DNA from: an uncultured Traorella sp.
GTDB taxonomy: Bacteria; Bacillota_I; Bacilli_A; Erysipelotrichales; Erysipelotrichaceae
Assembly: GCA_945938205.1 (NCBI GenBank)
Contig: CAMEUL010000084.1
Span: forward strand, 1 to 6,827
Length of the DNA: 6,827 nt
Direction: 5' to 3'
The position numbers were made by a program, and so were the translations under genes. Numbering within the stretch: the first letter of the stretch is position 1; every line of letters begins with the position of its first letter. Below are positions 1 to 5,108 of the stretch, one piece after another. The notes beneath the pieces are model-generated. The model worked only from the letters and a program-made list of their open reading frames with translations, ran no database searches and had not been told where the DNA came from.

Positions 1-2
1 CG

Positions 3-95
3 GAAACTTATTTGAAAACAACCGCTCAAACGGAAGTCTCAAAAAAATTTAACGTCTTTATTAGGAATTGGAGATTTAAAATAAGAAGTTCTTGA
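3..95 (+). other. Possible 3' tail of an upstream gene, frame unresolved
   Basis: Two plus-strand frames are open from the left edge. One runs from base 2 to a TAA at 50-52 (16 residues, ending SLKKI). The other runs from base 3 to a TGA at 93-95 (30 residues, ending KIRSS). Either could be the end of a truncated upstream gene; neither is long enough to identify. No clear hairpin terminator separates this stretch from the tRNA promoter that follows. The longer frame would run into the -35 box of that promoter, which slightly favours the shorter one. It is also possible that neither is coding. Confidence 0.25.
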
Positions 96-120
96 TTTTC
101 TAATATGATTTGGGTATAAT
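92..120 (+). promoter_or_regulatory. Sigma-A promoter of tRNA-Leu
   Basis: A -35 box TTGATT (92-97) is followed after exactly 17 bases by a perfect -10 box TATAAT (115-120). Transcription should start near 127, about 15 bases before the mature tRNA. The near-consensus boxes and spacing suit a highly expressed stable-RNA gene. Confidence 0.85.
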
Positions 121-141
121 AATAAAGCATTTACCCAGTAT

Positions 142-225
142 GCGCGTGTGGCGAAATTGGCAGACGCACCAGACTTAGGATCTGGCGGTTCATCCGTGGG
201 GGTTCGAGTCCCTTCACGCGCACCA
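142..225 (+). tRNA. tRNA-Leu, anticodon UAG
   Basis: This is a class II transfer RNA that charges leucine and reads CUN codons. The acceptor stem GCGCGTG (142-148) pairs fully with CACGCGC (215-221), followed by discriminator A222 and an encoded CCA (223-225). The anticodon stem CCAGA/TCTGG closes the loop CTTAGGA (174-180), placing the anticodon TAG at 176-178. The T-loop motif GGTTCGAGTCC is present. The extended variable arm and the A73 discriminator are hallmarks of leucine tRNAs. The gene stands alone between its own promoter and a hairpin terminator, so it is a single-gene transcription unit. Confidence 0.97.
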
Positions 226-235
226 TTGAGAATGT

Positions 236-265
236 CTCCTGGAATGATATTTCAGGAGTTTTTTT
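236..265 (+). terminator. Intrinsic terminator of tRNA-Leu
   Basis: Stem CTCCTGGAA (236-244) pairs with TTTCAGGAG (250-258), with one G-U pair, around the loop TGATA. A run of seven T (259-265) follows directly. It begins 11 bases after the CCA end and reads on the plus strand. Confidence 0.9.
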
Positions 266-280
266 ATTTATAAATCTTTG

Positions 281-318
281 AAAATAAAAAATTGCATTAT
301 TCATAGGAATAACGCAAT
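281..318 (-). terminator. Intrinsic terminator of the double-HTH regulator gene
   Basis: Read on the minus strand, ATTGCGTTATT (318-308) and AATAATGCAAT (301-291) form an 11-bp stem around a 6-base loop, followed by TTTTTATTTT (290-281). One pair is G-U in the minus-strand RNA but would be an A-C mismatch in a plus-strand RNA, which gives the orientation. The stop codon TAA (320-318) of the gene overlaps the foot of the stem. Confidence 0.85.
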
Positions 319-2030
319 TAGTCTTCGATAACAGGTACGATAAAGTTTTCAAAAGCATTCAGCATTTTTGAATGTCGAATGACAAAATGAATGATCGGAG
401 CTTTATTCTTGGATACAAGGACCCATTTACCTTCATGGATCTGAATCTGAATATTTCGGAAAGCATGGGCTGTATCCGCCTTCAAAGTATAATTCTCATG
501 ATTCTTTTCAAAAAGCTGAGTTGCATTTAAATGCTTGAGATATTCTTCATATGTGTAGGTATACTCTTTGTCAAAGAAAGTTCCTGAAAGGGATAGTACC
601 AGCGGGTGCTTTTCAAATTCTTCTTTTGAAAGTAGGGAAACATCATCAAATACAGGATTTTTTTGAAGGATCGTTTCGATACGATTTCTTTCATTTTCCG
701 CAAAAGCAAGAATTTTTTCTTTTTCATCATTGGATGCCTTATGACGATTTAATAATGCAAGCAAATCTTCTTTGGGAAGGGTATAGACTGGTAGAGAGGA
801 AAGAATGTTATGACGGATTCCTTCCATCTGTGCATCAGTATTTAAAAAGGTTTGAAACTGTTTTTCCGCATCACTGCGGTAAATTTCCATCAGAGGATGT
901 GCTTTTTCCAAGAGGCGATCGGCTTTTTTACGATAATAGGCAATTTCCTCTTTATTTTTCGTGAGATAATATTTTCCTTCATCATGATGTCCTTGGATGC
1001 ATTCACCATTAAGAGCAGCCTGTCCGGAAACATAATTGAAATGACAGACACTGTTATGTTTTCCTTTTAAATAATATGGCAATACCTGTCCGGTCATATA
1101 GAGAGGAATCCAACTTTCAAGTCCCAGCATCATTTCCTTAAAAGGACGATCGATGTTGTGGATGATGTGAAGATGCAATCCTTTTTTAAGGGTCATGGCA
1201 ATCGCAAACATCCACTTTTTCCCAAATTCAACATCTTCAGCCATGTCTTCCATAGGCATGTCACTGCACATGAAAACAGGTTCCATCGATTTTGAAAGAA
1301 CCGTGGATTTAAAGAAATCCAGTTCTCCCTGTTTCATGGCTTCAATGCCATGATAGGACTTTGAAGTGGGTATCTGAAAAGGAACGGTAGGGACTTTCAG
1401 TTCATCAAAATGAATGGCTCGAATATATTCATCTAAATCAAATTCATCCAGTTTTGTTAAGAAATTACCCACATAATCAGGATTGGAAGCCACGCCGTTT
1501 TTCAGCCATTGCGAAAGAGCCTTCATACAACTGCTTTCAGTCATTGATTCTTTTGAGGAATCGTTGATTAAGTTTTGAATGACTGCTAGATCATTCTTGT
1601 GAACGACATATTGACAGACTCCCAGAATAAAACTATCTAAATCGGAAGGACGTCGCTGTCCTAAGCGAATACGTGACAGATAGGATGAATCAAAATTCAA
1701 AAAACGTGATAGTTCTGAAAGATTGATTTCTAAAGTTGAAAAAAGAACATTCAGATTGACAAGAAACTGATCATAATCCAGTAAAGACTCTTCCAAATAC
1801 TCCTGAAATACGGTCTGAAGAGATTCATGCGTGATCGTTGTAATCTTTTTGTTTTGTGCCAAAAGAACAAGTCCATCTATCAGCTTATTTAACTGATCTG
1901 TGCTGGGAATGCGTTCTCCGGTACGATATCGGCTGATCGATGCGGGAGAAAGCCCGGTGATATCTGATAATTCCTTGGCTGTACAGTTAATTTCCTGTAT
2001 TGTATGATTTAATTGTTCATTTAATTTCAT
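318..2030 (-). CDS. Double-HTH XRE-type transcriptional regulator with a large uncharacterised C-terminal region
   Basis: The 570-aa product starts with an XRE/Cro-CI-type helix-turn-helix at about residues 17-42 (AKELSDITGLSPASISRYR, then G-E-R-I-P). A second copy follows at about 102-129 (INLSELSRFLNFDSSYLSRI, then G-Q-R-R-P-S). The copies share an ELS...SxSRxRxGxRxP pattern, so they look like an internal duplication. Residues 130-570 match no domain I can name. They are mixed alpha/beta with no membrane segment or signal peptide, and include the distinctive stretches LHIIHNIDRPFKEMMLGLES and WIPLYMTGQVLPYYL. I have the impression that similar proteins of unknown function occur in Clostridia. 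Two starts are possible: ATG at 2036, only 3 bases from the AAGGA core, and ATG at 2030, 9 bases from it. I chose 2030 for its spacing. The gene is divergent from xpt and has its own promoter and terminator. DNA binding is a confident inference; the target and the signal are unknown. Confidence 0.85.
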   Translation of the reverse strand: MKLNEQLNHTIQEINCTAKELSDITGLSPASISRYRTGERIPSTDQLNKLIDGLVLLAQNKKITTITHESLQTVFQEYLEESLLDYDQFLVNLNVLFSTLEINLSELSRFLNFDSSYLSRIRLGQRRPSDLDSFILGVCQYVVHKNDLAVIQNLINDSSKESMTESSCMKALSQWLKNGVASNPDYVGNFLTKLDEFDLDEYIRAIHFDELKVPTVPFQIPTSKSYHGIEAMKQGELDFFKSTVLSKSMEPVFMCSDMPMEDMAEDVEFGKKWMFAIAMTLKKGLHLHIIHNIDRPFKEMMLGLESWIPLYMTGQVLPYYLKGKHNSVCHFNYVSGQAALNGECIQGHHDEGKYYLTKNKEEIAYYRKKADRLLEKAHPLMEIYRSDAEKQFQTFLNTDAQMEGIRHNILSSLPVYTLPKEDLLALLNRHKASNDEKEKILAFAENERNRIETILQKNPVFDDVSLLSKEEFEKHPLVLSLSGTFFDKEYTYTYEEYLKHLNATQLFEKNHENYTLKADTAHAFRNIQIQIHEGKWVLVSKNKAPIIHFVIRHSKMLNAFENFIVPVIED

Positions 2031-2059
2031 AATCATTCTTCCTTACTTTTCTATAGTTT

Positions 2060-2089
2060 AGTATAACATGAACTCTTTCTTCAGTTCAA
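2060..2089 (-). promoter_or_regulatory. Promoter of the double-HTH regulator gene
   Basis: On the minus strand, TTGAAC (2089-2084) is followed after 18 bases by TATACT (2065-2060). The predicted transcription start is near 2053, leaving a short leader that contains the AAGGAAG ribosome binding site (2044-2038). Confidence 0.65.
2070..2087. repeat. Inverted repeat inside the regulator promoter, possible operator
   Basis: GAACT (2070-2074) and AGTTC (2083-2087) are perfect inverted half-sites separated by 8 bases. They lie over the -35 box and in the spacer of the minus-strand promoter. A dyad here would suit autorepression by the encoded HTH protein. Five-base arms can arise by chance, so this is only a candidate. 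Confidence 0.35.
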
Positions 2090-2158
2090 TTTCCAAACCG
2101 TCAATGACAGAATGGAAAAAATAATATAATTATCTTTAACGAAGAGTATTATTGGTCC

Positions 2159-2187
2159 TTGACATTTTTACATATGAAAAATAGAAT
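2159..2187 (+). promoter_or_regulatory. Promoter of xpt, positioned for a leaderless transcript
   Basis: A perfect -35 box TTGACA (2159-2164) is followed after exactly 17 bases by TAGAAT (2182-2187). The usual start point, about 7 bases after the -10 box, is base 2194, the A of the xpt start codon. No Shine-Dalgarno sequence lies between the -10 box and the ATG. I see no conserved purine-riboswitch core upstream, and there would be no transcribed leader to hold one. A second TATAAT (2125-2130) lies further upstream but lacks a convincing -35 box. Confidence 0.7.
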
Positions 2188-2193
2188 AGTACC

Positions 2194-2766
2194 ATGAAAC
2201 TGTTAGAACAAATGATATTTGAAAAAGGTGAAATTTTAAATGGCAATATCCTCAAGGTAGATTCTTTCATGAATCATCAGATCGATCCAGAATTAATGGA
2301 AAAGATGGGTGAAGAGTTTGCGAAACATTTTAAAGAGAAAGGCATTACGAAAGTATTAACGGTAGAATCCAGTGGAATTGCACCGGCTTTAATGACAGCA
2401 CTCAAACTGCAGGTGCCTGTGGTGTTTTTAAAAAAGGCAAAACCTTCAACGATGCAAGATCCTGTTTGCTGTGATGTATTTTCTTATACCAAGAACAAAA
2501 AAACCACGCTGTGCATGGAAAAGAAATATTTAAATGAAACAGATCGTGTTTTGTTCATTGATGATTTTCTGGCCAATGGAGAAGCTTTTAAAGGAGCAGA
2601 AAACATTGTGAAAGAATGTCATGCGGAAATGGTAGGAGTAGGCATTGTCATTGAAAAGGCTTTTCAGAAAGGACATGAATATATAGTAGGAAAAGGTTAT
2701 GACTTGTATTCTTTAGCAGAAATACAATCGTTTGAAAATGGAAAAATAGAATTTAAAAAAGGTTGA
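2194..2766 (+). CDS. xpt: Xanthine phosphoribosyltransferase
   Basis: This cytoplasmic purine-salvage enzyme joins xanthine to PRPP, giving XMP and pyrophosphate, which feeds GMP synthesis. The 190-aa product matches the Bacillus Xpt type in length and along its whole course. It has KVDSFMNHQIDP (21-32), ESSGIAPA (58-65) and the type I phosphoribosyltransferase PRPP loop VLFIDDFLANGEA (119-131), whose paired Asp residues and FLANG segment contact PRPP. The ending IQSFENGKIEF also fits the family. The ATG at 2194 lines up with the start of known Xpt proteins, although no ribosome binding site precedes it. The next ATG, six codons in, also lacks one. The gene is monocistronic and its TGA stop lies inside the terminator stem. 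In Bacillus subtilis xpt is under a purine riboswitch; I see none here, so control must differ. Confidence 0.93.
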   Translation: MKLLEQMIFEKGEILNGNILKVDSFMNHQIDPELMEKMGEEFAKHFKEKGITKVLTVESSGIAPALMTALKLQVPVVFLKKAKPSTMQDPVCCDVFSYTKNKKTTLCMEKKYLNETDRVLFIDDFLANGEAFKGAENIVKECHAEMVGVGIVIEKAFQKGHEYIVGKGYDLYSLAEIQSFENGKIEFKKG

Positions 2767-2788
2767 TCACTCAAGACCAACCTTTTTT
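2755..2788. terminator. Bidirectional terminator shared by xpt and the superoxide reductase gene
   Basis: Arms GGTTGATC (2761-2768) and GACCAACC (2775-2782) enclose a 6-base loop and are flanked by A6 (2755-2760) and T6 (2783-2788). It can therefore act in both directions. In minus-strand RNA all eight core pairs form, with one G-U. In plus-strand RNA the same position is an A-C mismatch. The hairpin should therefore be somewhat stronger for the minus-strand gene. The xpt stop codon (2764-2766) lies within the left arm. Confidence 0.88.
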
Positions 2789-2792
2789 AAAA

Positions 2793-3176
2793 CTATAATG
2801 TTGTTTTCCAGAGACCATGCAGGTTGCAGTATTCATATACTGCAACAACTTCTTCGCCTTCAGTAAGTGCGAATGTTGCGGCAGGTGCTTCGTTAGGATT
2901 TAATACCTTTCTCATACCACCTTTGTTGGTCTGTACATAGATCCACTGAATGAAGTGTTCAGGAATCATTGGATGATCAACTTCTCCAACTCTTACTTCT
3001 ACTTCATTTCCGTTGACCTTTACAACAGGCACGTGTTTTTCTCCAGCTCCATCACTTGTATTTGGAACAAGTTCAGTCATTTTTTCACCACAGCACATCA
3101 TAGGAACACCAGCATCATGGATCACACCAACAATGTTACCGCAATGGTTGCATCTTAAAAATTTAGCGTCGCTCAT
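2793..3176 (-). CDS. dfx: Desulfoferrodoxin, two-domain superoxide reductase
   Basis: The enzyme reduces superoxide to hydrogen peroxide in the cytoplasm of anaerobes without making oxygen, using electrons usually supplied by rubredoxin. The 127-aa protein has the full two-domain length. An N-terminal desulforedoxin domain (about 1-37) carries Cys9, Cys12, Cys28 and Cys29, the four ligands of the FeS4 centre. The C-terminal domain supplies the catalytic iron site: His48 in EKHVP, His68 and His74 in DHPMIPEH, then Cys117 and His120 in CNLHGLW. The conserved Glu46-Lys47 pair beside the active site is present, so the enzyme should be fully functional. ATG at 3176 follows a strong AAGGAGGG site (3192-3185) by 8 bases. 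It is a single-gene unit that converges on xpt. Confidence 0.96.
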   Translation of the reverse strand: MSDAKFLRCNHCGNIVGVIHDAGVPMMCCGEKMTELVPNTSDGAGEKHVPVVKVNGNEVEVRVGEVDHPMIPEHFIQWIYVQTNKGGMRKVLNPNEAPAATFALTEGEEVVAVYEYCNLHGLWKTTL

Positions 3177-3201
3177 TTTAAAAACCCTCCTTGGTAATTA
3201 T

Positions 3202-3230
3202 ATTATAATATTTATGCTAGTGGCTTGCAA
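3202..3230 (-). promoter_or_regulatory. Promoter of the superoxide reductase gene
   Basis: On the minus strand, TTGCAA (3230-3225) is followed after 17 bases by a perfect TATAAT (3207-3202), with a predicted start near 3195. A 12-bp perfect palindrome ATATTATAATAT (3200-3211) overlaps the -10 box and includes the half-site TTATAAT. That resembles half of a PerR/Fur-type box, but the second half does not match, so metal or peroxide control is not supported beyond this hint. Confidence 0.75.
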
Positions 3231-3357
3231 GAAATACGCTTCAAAGTATTTTATTCTATTGAAGGAAAATCTAGGAAAAATAGTTCATTGGCATTTCTTA
3301 AAAGAATCCACAATTATTAGAAAAATACTATATTTTTAGATCCTACAATTTCTTGCA
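3226..3357. repeat. 10-bp inverted repeat pair flanking the divergent intergenic region
   Basis: TGCAAGAAAT (3226-3235) recurs exactly as its reverse complement ATTTCTTGCA (3348-3357). The first copy overlaps the -35 box of the superoxide reductase promoter. The second ends about 20 bases before the -35 box of the downstream operon. The stretch between them contains no gene. The arrangement could be a pair of operators, but bases outside the ten do not match, so it does not look like transposon ends. Confidence 0.5.
3321..3337. repeat. AT-rich palindrome upstream of the kinase operon promoter
   Basis: AAAAATA (3321-3327) and TATTTTT (3331-3337) form a perfect 7-bp inverted repeat around CTA, about 40 bases upstream of the operon -35 box. 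It has no GC and is unlikely to be a strong terminator. A protein-binding site or an UP-element-like AT tract is possible. Confidence 0.3.
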
Positions 3358-3377
3358 GAACTTTTATAAAAGGTTGT

Positions 3378-3405
3378 TTGTAAAGTAAATATATGGTAGT
3401 ATAAT
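3378..3405 (+). promoter_or_regulatory. Promoter of the tyrosine-kinase surface operon
   Basis: TTGTAA (3378-3383) is followed after 16 bases by a perfect TATAAT (3400-3405), with a predicted start near 3412. The first start codon lies 200 bases downstream, so the transcript has a long leader. An alternative -35, TTGTTT at 3374, would need a 20-base spacer and is less likely. Confidence 0.7.
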
Positions 3406-3411
3406 AAAGAT

Positions 3412-3611
3412 ATCAAGATATATTACATTGTCTTGATGCGGAAGAATTGCGTAAAAGTAAAGCGAATCGATTGAAATGATTGATTAGGGGGAAATCGTCG
3501 CTGTGTCGCGTTTTTTTCTAATCATGGTTATATGTGAAACAGTTCAAAGGATATTTGAATGGGCGAAGCATAGCCATTTTTCAGAAGAAGCGCTTTTTTT
3601 ATGGAGGAATC
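3412..3611 (+). promoter_or_regulatory. Long structured 5' leader of the operon, candidate cis-regulatory RNA
   Basis: The leader opens with a hairpin, ATCAAGA (3412-3418) with TCTTGAT (3431-3437). Next come two competing helices. Helix A pairs GCGA (3462-3465) and CGATT (3468-3472) with AATCGTCGC (3493-3501). Helix B pairs TGATTAG (3481-3487) with CTAATCA (3518-3524) and can extend through GGGGAAA (3488-3494) with T7 (3511-3517). The extended form excludes A; the 7-bp form could coexist with A as a pseudoknot. Two GC-rich runs end in seven T: CGCG then T7 (3511-3517), and GCGC then T7 (3594-3600). Between them is GGGCGAAGCATAGCC (3561-3575). I do not recognise a known riboswitch class. Long leaders with pause or antitermination elements are typical of polysaccharide operons. 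The GGAGG ribosome site (3603-3607) closes the leader. Confidence 0.55.
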
Positions 3612-4316
3612 ATGGACGAAAAATTATTGAATAATCATAGAAATGATGAAATGGAAATTGATTTACTGCAGTTATGGAAAGTATTAAAGAAAAACTGGAG
3701 ACTTATAGTATTGTCAACCGTATGTGTTTCCTTACTTGTCACTATTTATACATTCTTTTTCATTCCTAAAAAGTATGCGAGTGAGTCTACGATTTTTTTA
3801 ACACCAAAAGTAAATGAAAACGGATATGTTGATCAGTCCTCAATTAATTCCAACAATAATCTGATCAATACTTATATCAGTATTATTAAAGGGGATTCTA
3901 CATTAAGTGGTGTAGCAGAAACCGTTGGAAATGATTTGAGTGTGAAGGATATCAAATCTACTTTATCTGTGACCAATGATGCAAATACTCAGATTATCCG
4001 CATTAAATCAACTACGACCAATCCTCAGCTTTCAAAGGATATTGTAGAAACGATTGTGAATCAGTTTTCTGATAAAATGCTGCAGAAACTGAATGTTCAA
4101 AATATCAGTGTTATTGACTATGCGAAAGTCAATGAAAATCCGGTAAGTCCTAGCAAGACAAAGAATGCTGTTATGGGAGCGATGGTTGGATTTGTAATCA
4201 GCTGCGGTTATGTAACTTTGCAATTCCTTTTTGATAAGAGACTGCGTAATAAGAGTGAAGCAGAAAACTATCTGGGAATTCCGGTGCTTGCGGAAATTCC
4301 TTGGTATGAGGACTAA
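3612..4316 (+). CDS. cpsC: Wzz/CpsC-type polysaccharide co-polymerase, tyrosine-kinase modulator
   Basis: This 234-aa membrane protein belongs to the chain-length-determinant family. In Gram-positive bacteria these proteins anchor and activate a separate cytoplasmic tyrosine kinase and help set surface polysaccharide length. A short cytoplasmic N-terminus with EIDLLQLWKVLKKNWRL (15-31) leads into membrane segment 1 (about 31-51). An extracellular domain of about 130 residues follows. The proline motif NPVSPSK (176-182) precedes membrane segment 2 (about 186-207). The cytoplasmic tail LGIPVLAEIPW (221-231) is the usual kinase-activating end. I placed the start at ATG 3612, just after GGAGG (3603-3607). 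The frame is open back to a GTG at 3534, but those extra 26 codons lack family similarity and belong to the leader. The next gene begins 1 base after the stop, so translation is probably coupled. The symbol follows the streptococcal naming and is by family only. Confidence 0.9.
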   Translation: MDEKLLNNHRNDEMEIDLLQLWKVLKKNWRLIVLSTVCVSLLVTIYTFFFIPKKYASESTIFLTPKVNENGYVDQSSINSNNNLINTYISIIKGDSTLSGVAETVGNDLSVKDIKSTLSVTNDANTQIIRIKSTTTNPQLSKDIVETIVNQFSDKMLQKLNVQNISVIDYAKVNENPVSPSKTKNAVMGAMVGFVISCGYVTLQFLFDKRLRNKSEAENYLGIPVLAEIPWYED

Positions 4317-4317
4317 T

Positions 4318-5106
4318 ATGACCTATATTGATCTTCATACACACATTACTTGGAATGTAGATGATGGGATTGAAACGAAAGAGGATTCTTTAAAAGCACT
4401 TGAGATGGCGAAAAAAGATGGGATTGATTCTTTAGCTCTAACACCTCATTTTATTCCTGGACGATTTAAACAGGATGATTATGATGAAATCACAGAAGTG
4501 ATGCAGGAATGTGTTGATCTCGCAAAAACAGTCGGTGTTCAGGCATATATGGGGTCTGAGCTGTTTTTGAATGAGGATTATTTAGATATGGTAGATCAGC
4601 ATCTGTTTCATTCCATCAATCAGACAAAGTATCTTCTTGTAGAATATGATGTTAGAAAAGATATGAATCAAAATGACAGTGAAGAAGATAAATTATACGA
4701 ATTGATTATTAGAGGCTATATCCCTGTAATAGCACATGTGGAAAGATATTTTCACAGTAAGATGGATATAAGCCGTGTAAAAGAATGGATCGAAATGGGT
4801 TGTGTGATTCAGGTGAATCGTACAAGCCTATTAGGATTGAATGGTAAAAAAGTAAAAGAAAATGCCATTCAGCTGATTGAAAACAATCTAGCACATGTTC
4901 TTTCGACAGATACCCATCGAATTGAAGGTAATAGGATCTGTCGGATGAGTGATGCCTATGAATTTTTAAAAGAGAATTATGGAAAGAAAAATGCTGATTT
5001 GCTTTGCTTTGGAAATGCAAACCACATTTTAAATAGTGAAGATGTTGAAAAAAGTGAAGTTGTTGTTCAGAAATCACTGTTTTCAAGATTGTTTAAGAGG
5101 AGGTAA
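4318..5106 (+). CDS. cpsB: CpsB-type PHP-domain tyrosine-protein phosphatase
   Basis: This manganese-dependent phosphatase removes phosphate from the CpsD-type kinase and so resets the phosphorylation cycle that controls surface polymer assembly. The 262-aa product has the PHP metal-site motifs in order: DLHTH (5-9) with DDG (15-17), TPH (41-43), GSE (79-81), LVEY (107-110), AHVERY (139-144) and STDTHR (196-201). In relatives the fifth motif is commonly AHPERY; a Val replaces the Pro here, while the metal-binding His is kept. No signal peptide or membrane segment is visible, so it is cytoplasmic. ATG 4318 follows GAGGA (4308-4312) by 5 bases and matches the family start. The frame is open further upstream inside the previous gene, but an earlier start would add residues with no family support. 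Its stop overlaps the ribosome site of the next gene. Confidence 0.93.
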   Translation: MTYIDLHTHITWNVDDGIETKEDSLKALEMAKKDGIDSLALTPHFIPGRFKQDDYDEITEVMQECVDLAKTVGVQAYMGSELFLNEDYLDMVDQHLFHSINQTKYLLVEYDVRKDMNQNDSEEDKLYELIIRGYIPVIAHVERYFHSKMDISRVKEWIEMGCVIQVNRTSLLGLNGKKVKENAIQLIENNLAHVLSTDTHRIEGNRICRMSDAYEFLKENYGKKNADLLCFGNANHILNSEDVEKSEVVVQKSLFSRLFKRR

Positions 5107-5108
5107 TT

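Noticed and set aside
131..358. Minus-strand 75-aa open frame across the tRNA gene
   Set aside because: It is the antisense of tRNA-Leu and its terminator. Such frames are common spurious calls; there is no ribosome site or recognisable domain.
2090..2193. Purine riboswitch upstream of xpt
   Set aside because: The conserved purine-aptamer core and a terminator hairpin are absent, and the likely transcription start is at the start codon.
3226..3357. MITE or insertion-sequence remnant bounded by the 10-bp inverted repeat
   Set aside because: There is no target-site duplication, no further terminal similarity, and one arm is part of a good promoter.
3594..3600. Intrinsic terminator ending in the second T7 run before cpsC
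   Set aside because: Only a weak partial stem can form with upstream bases (for example GAAGC with GCTTT across a long loop). It is better treated as a possible pause site.
3534..3611. 26-codon N-terminal extension of cpsC from GTG 3534
   Set aside because: The extension has no family similarity or ribosome site, and a strong GGAGG directly precedes ATG 3612, where the family N-terminus begins.
4231..4317. Upstream extension of the phosphatase inside cpsC
   Set aside because: The PHP family starts at MTYIDLHTH. A GAGGA site precedes ATG 4318, and the extra residues only reflect an open frame in cpsC.
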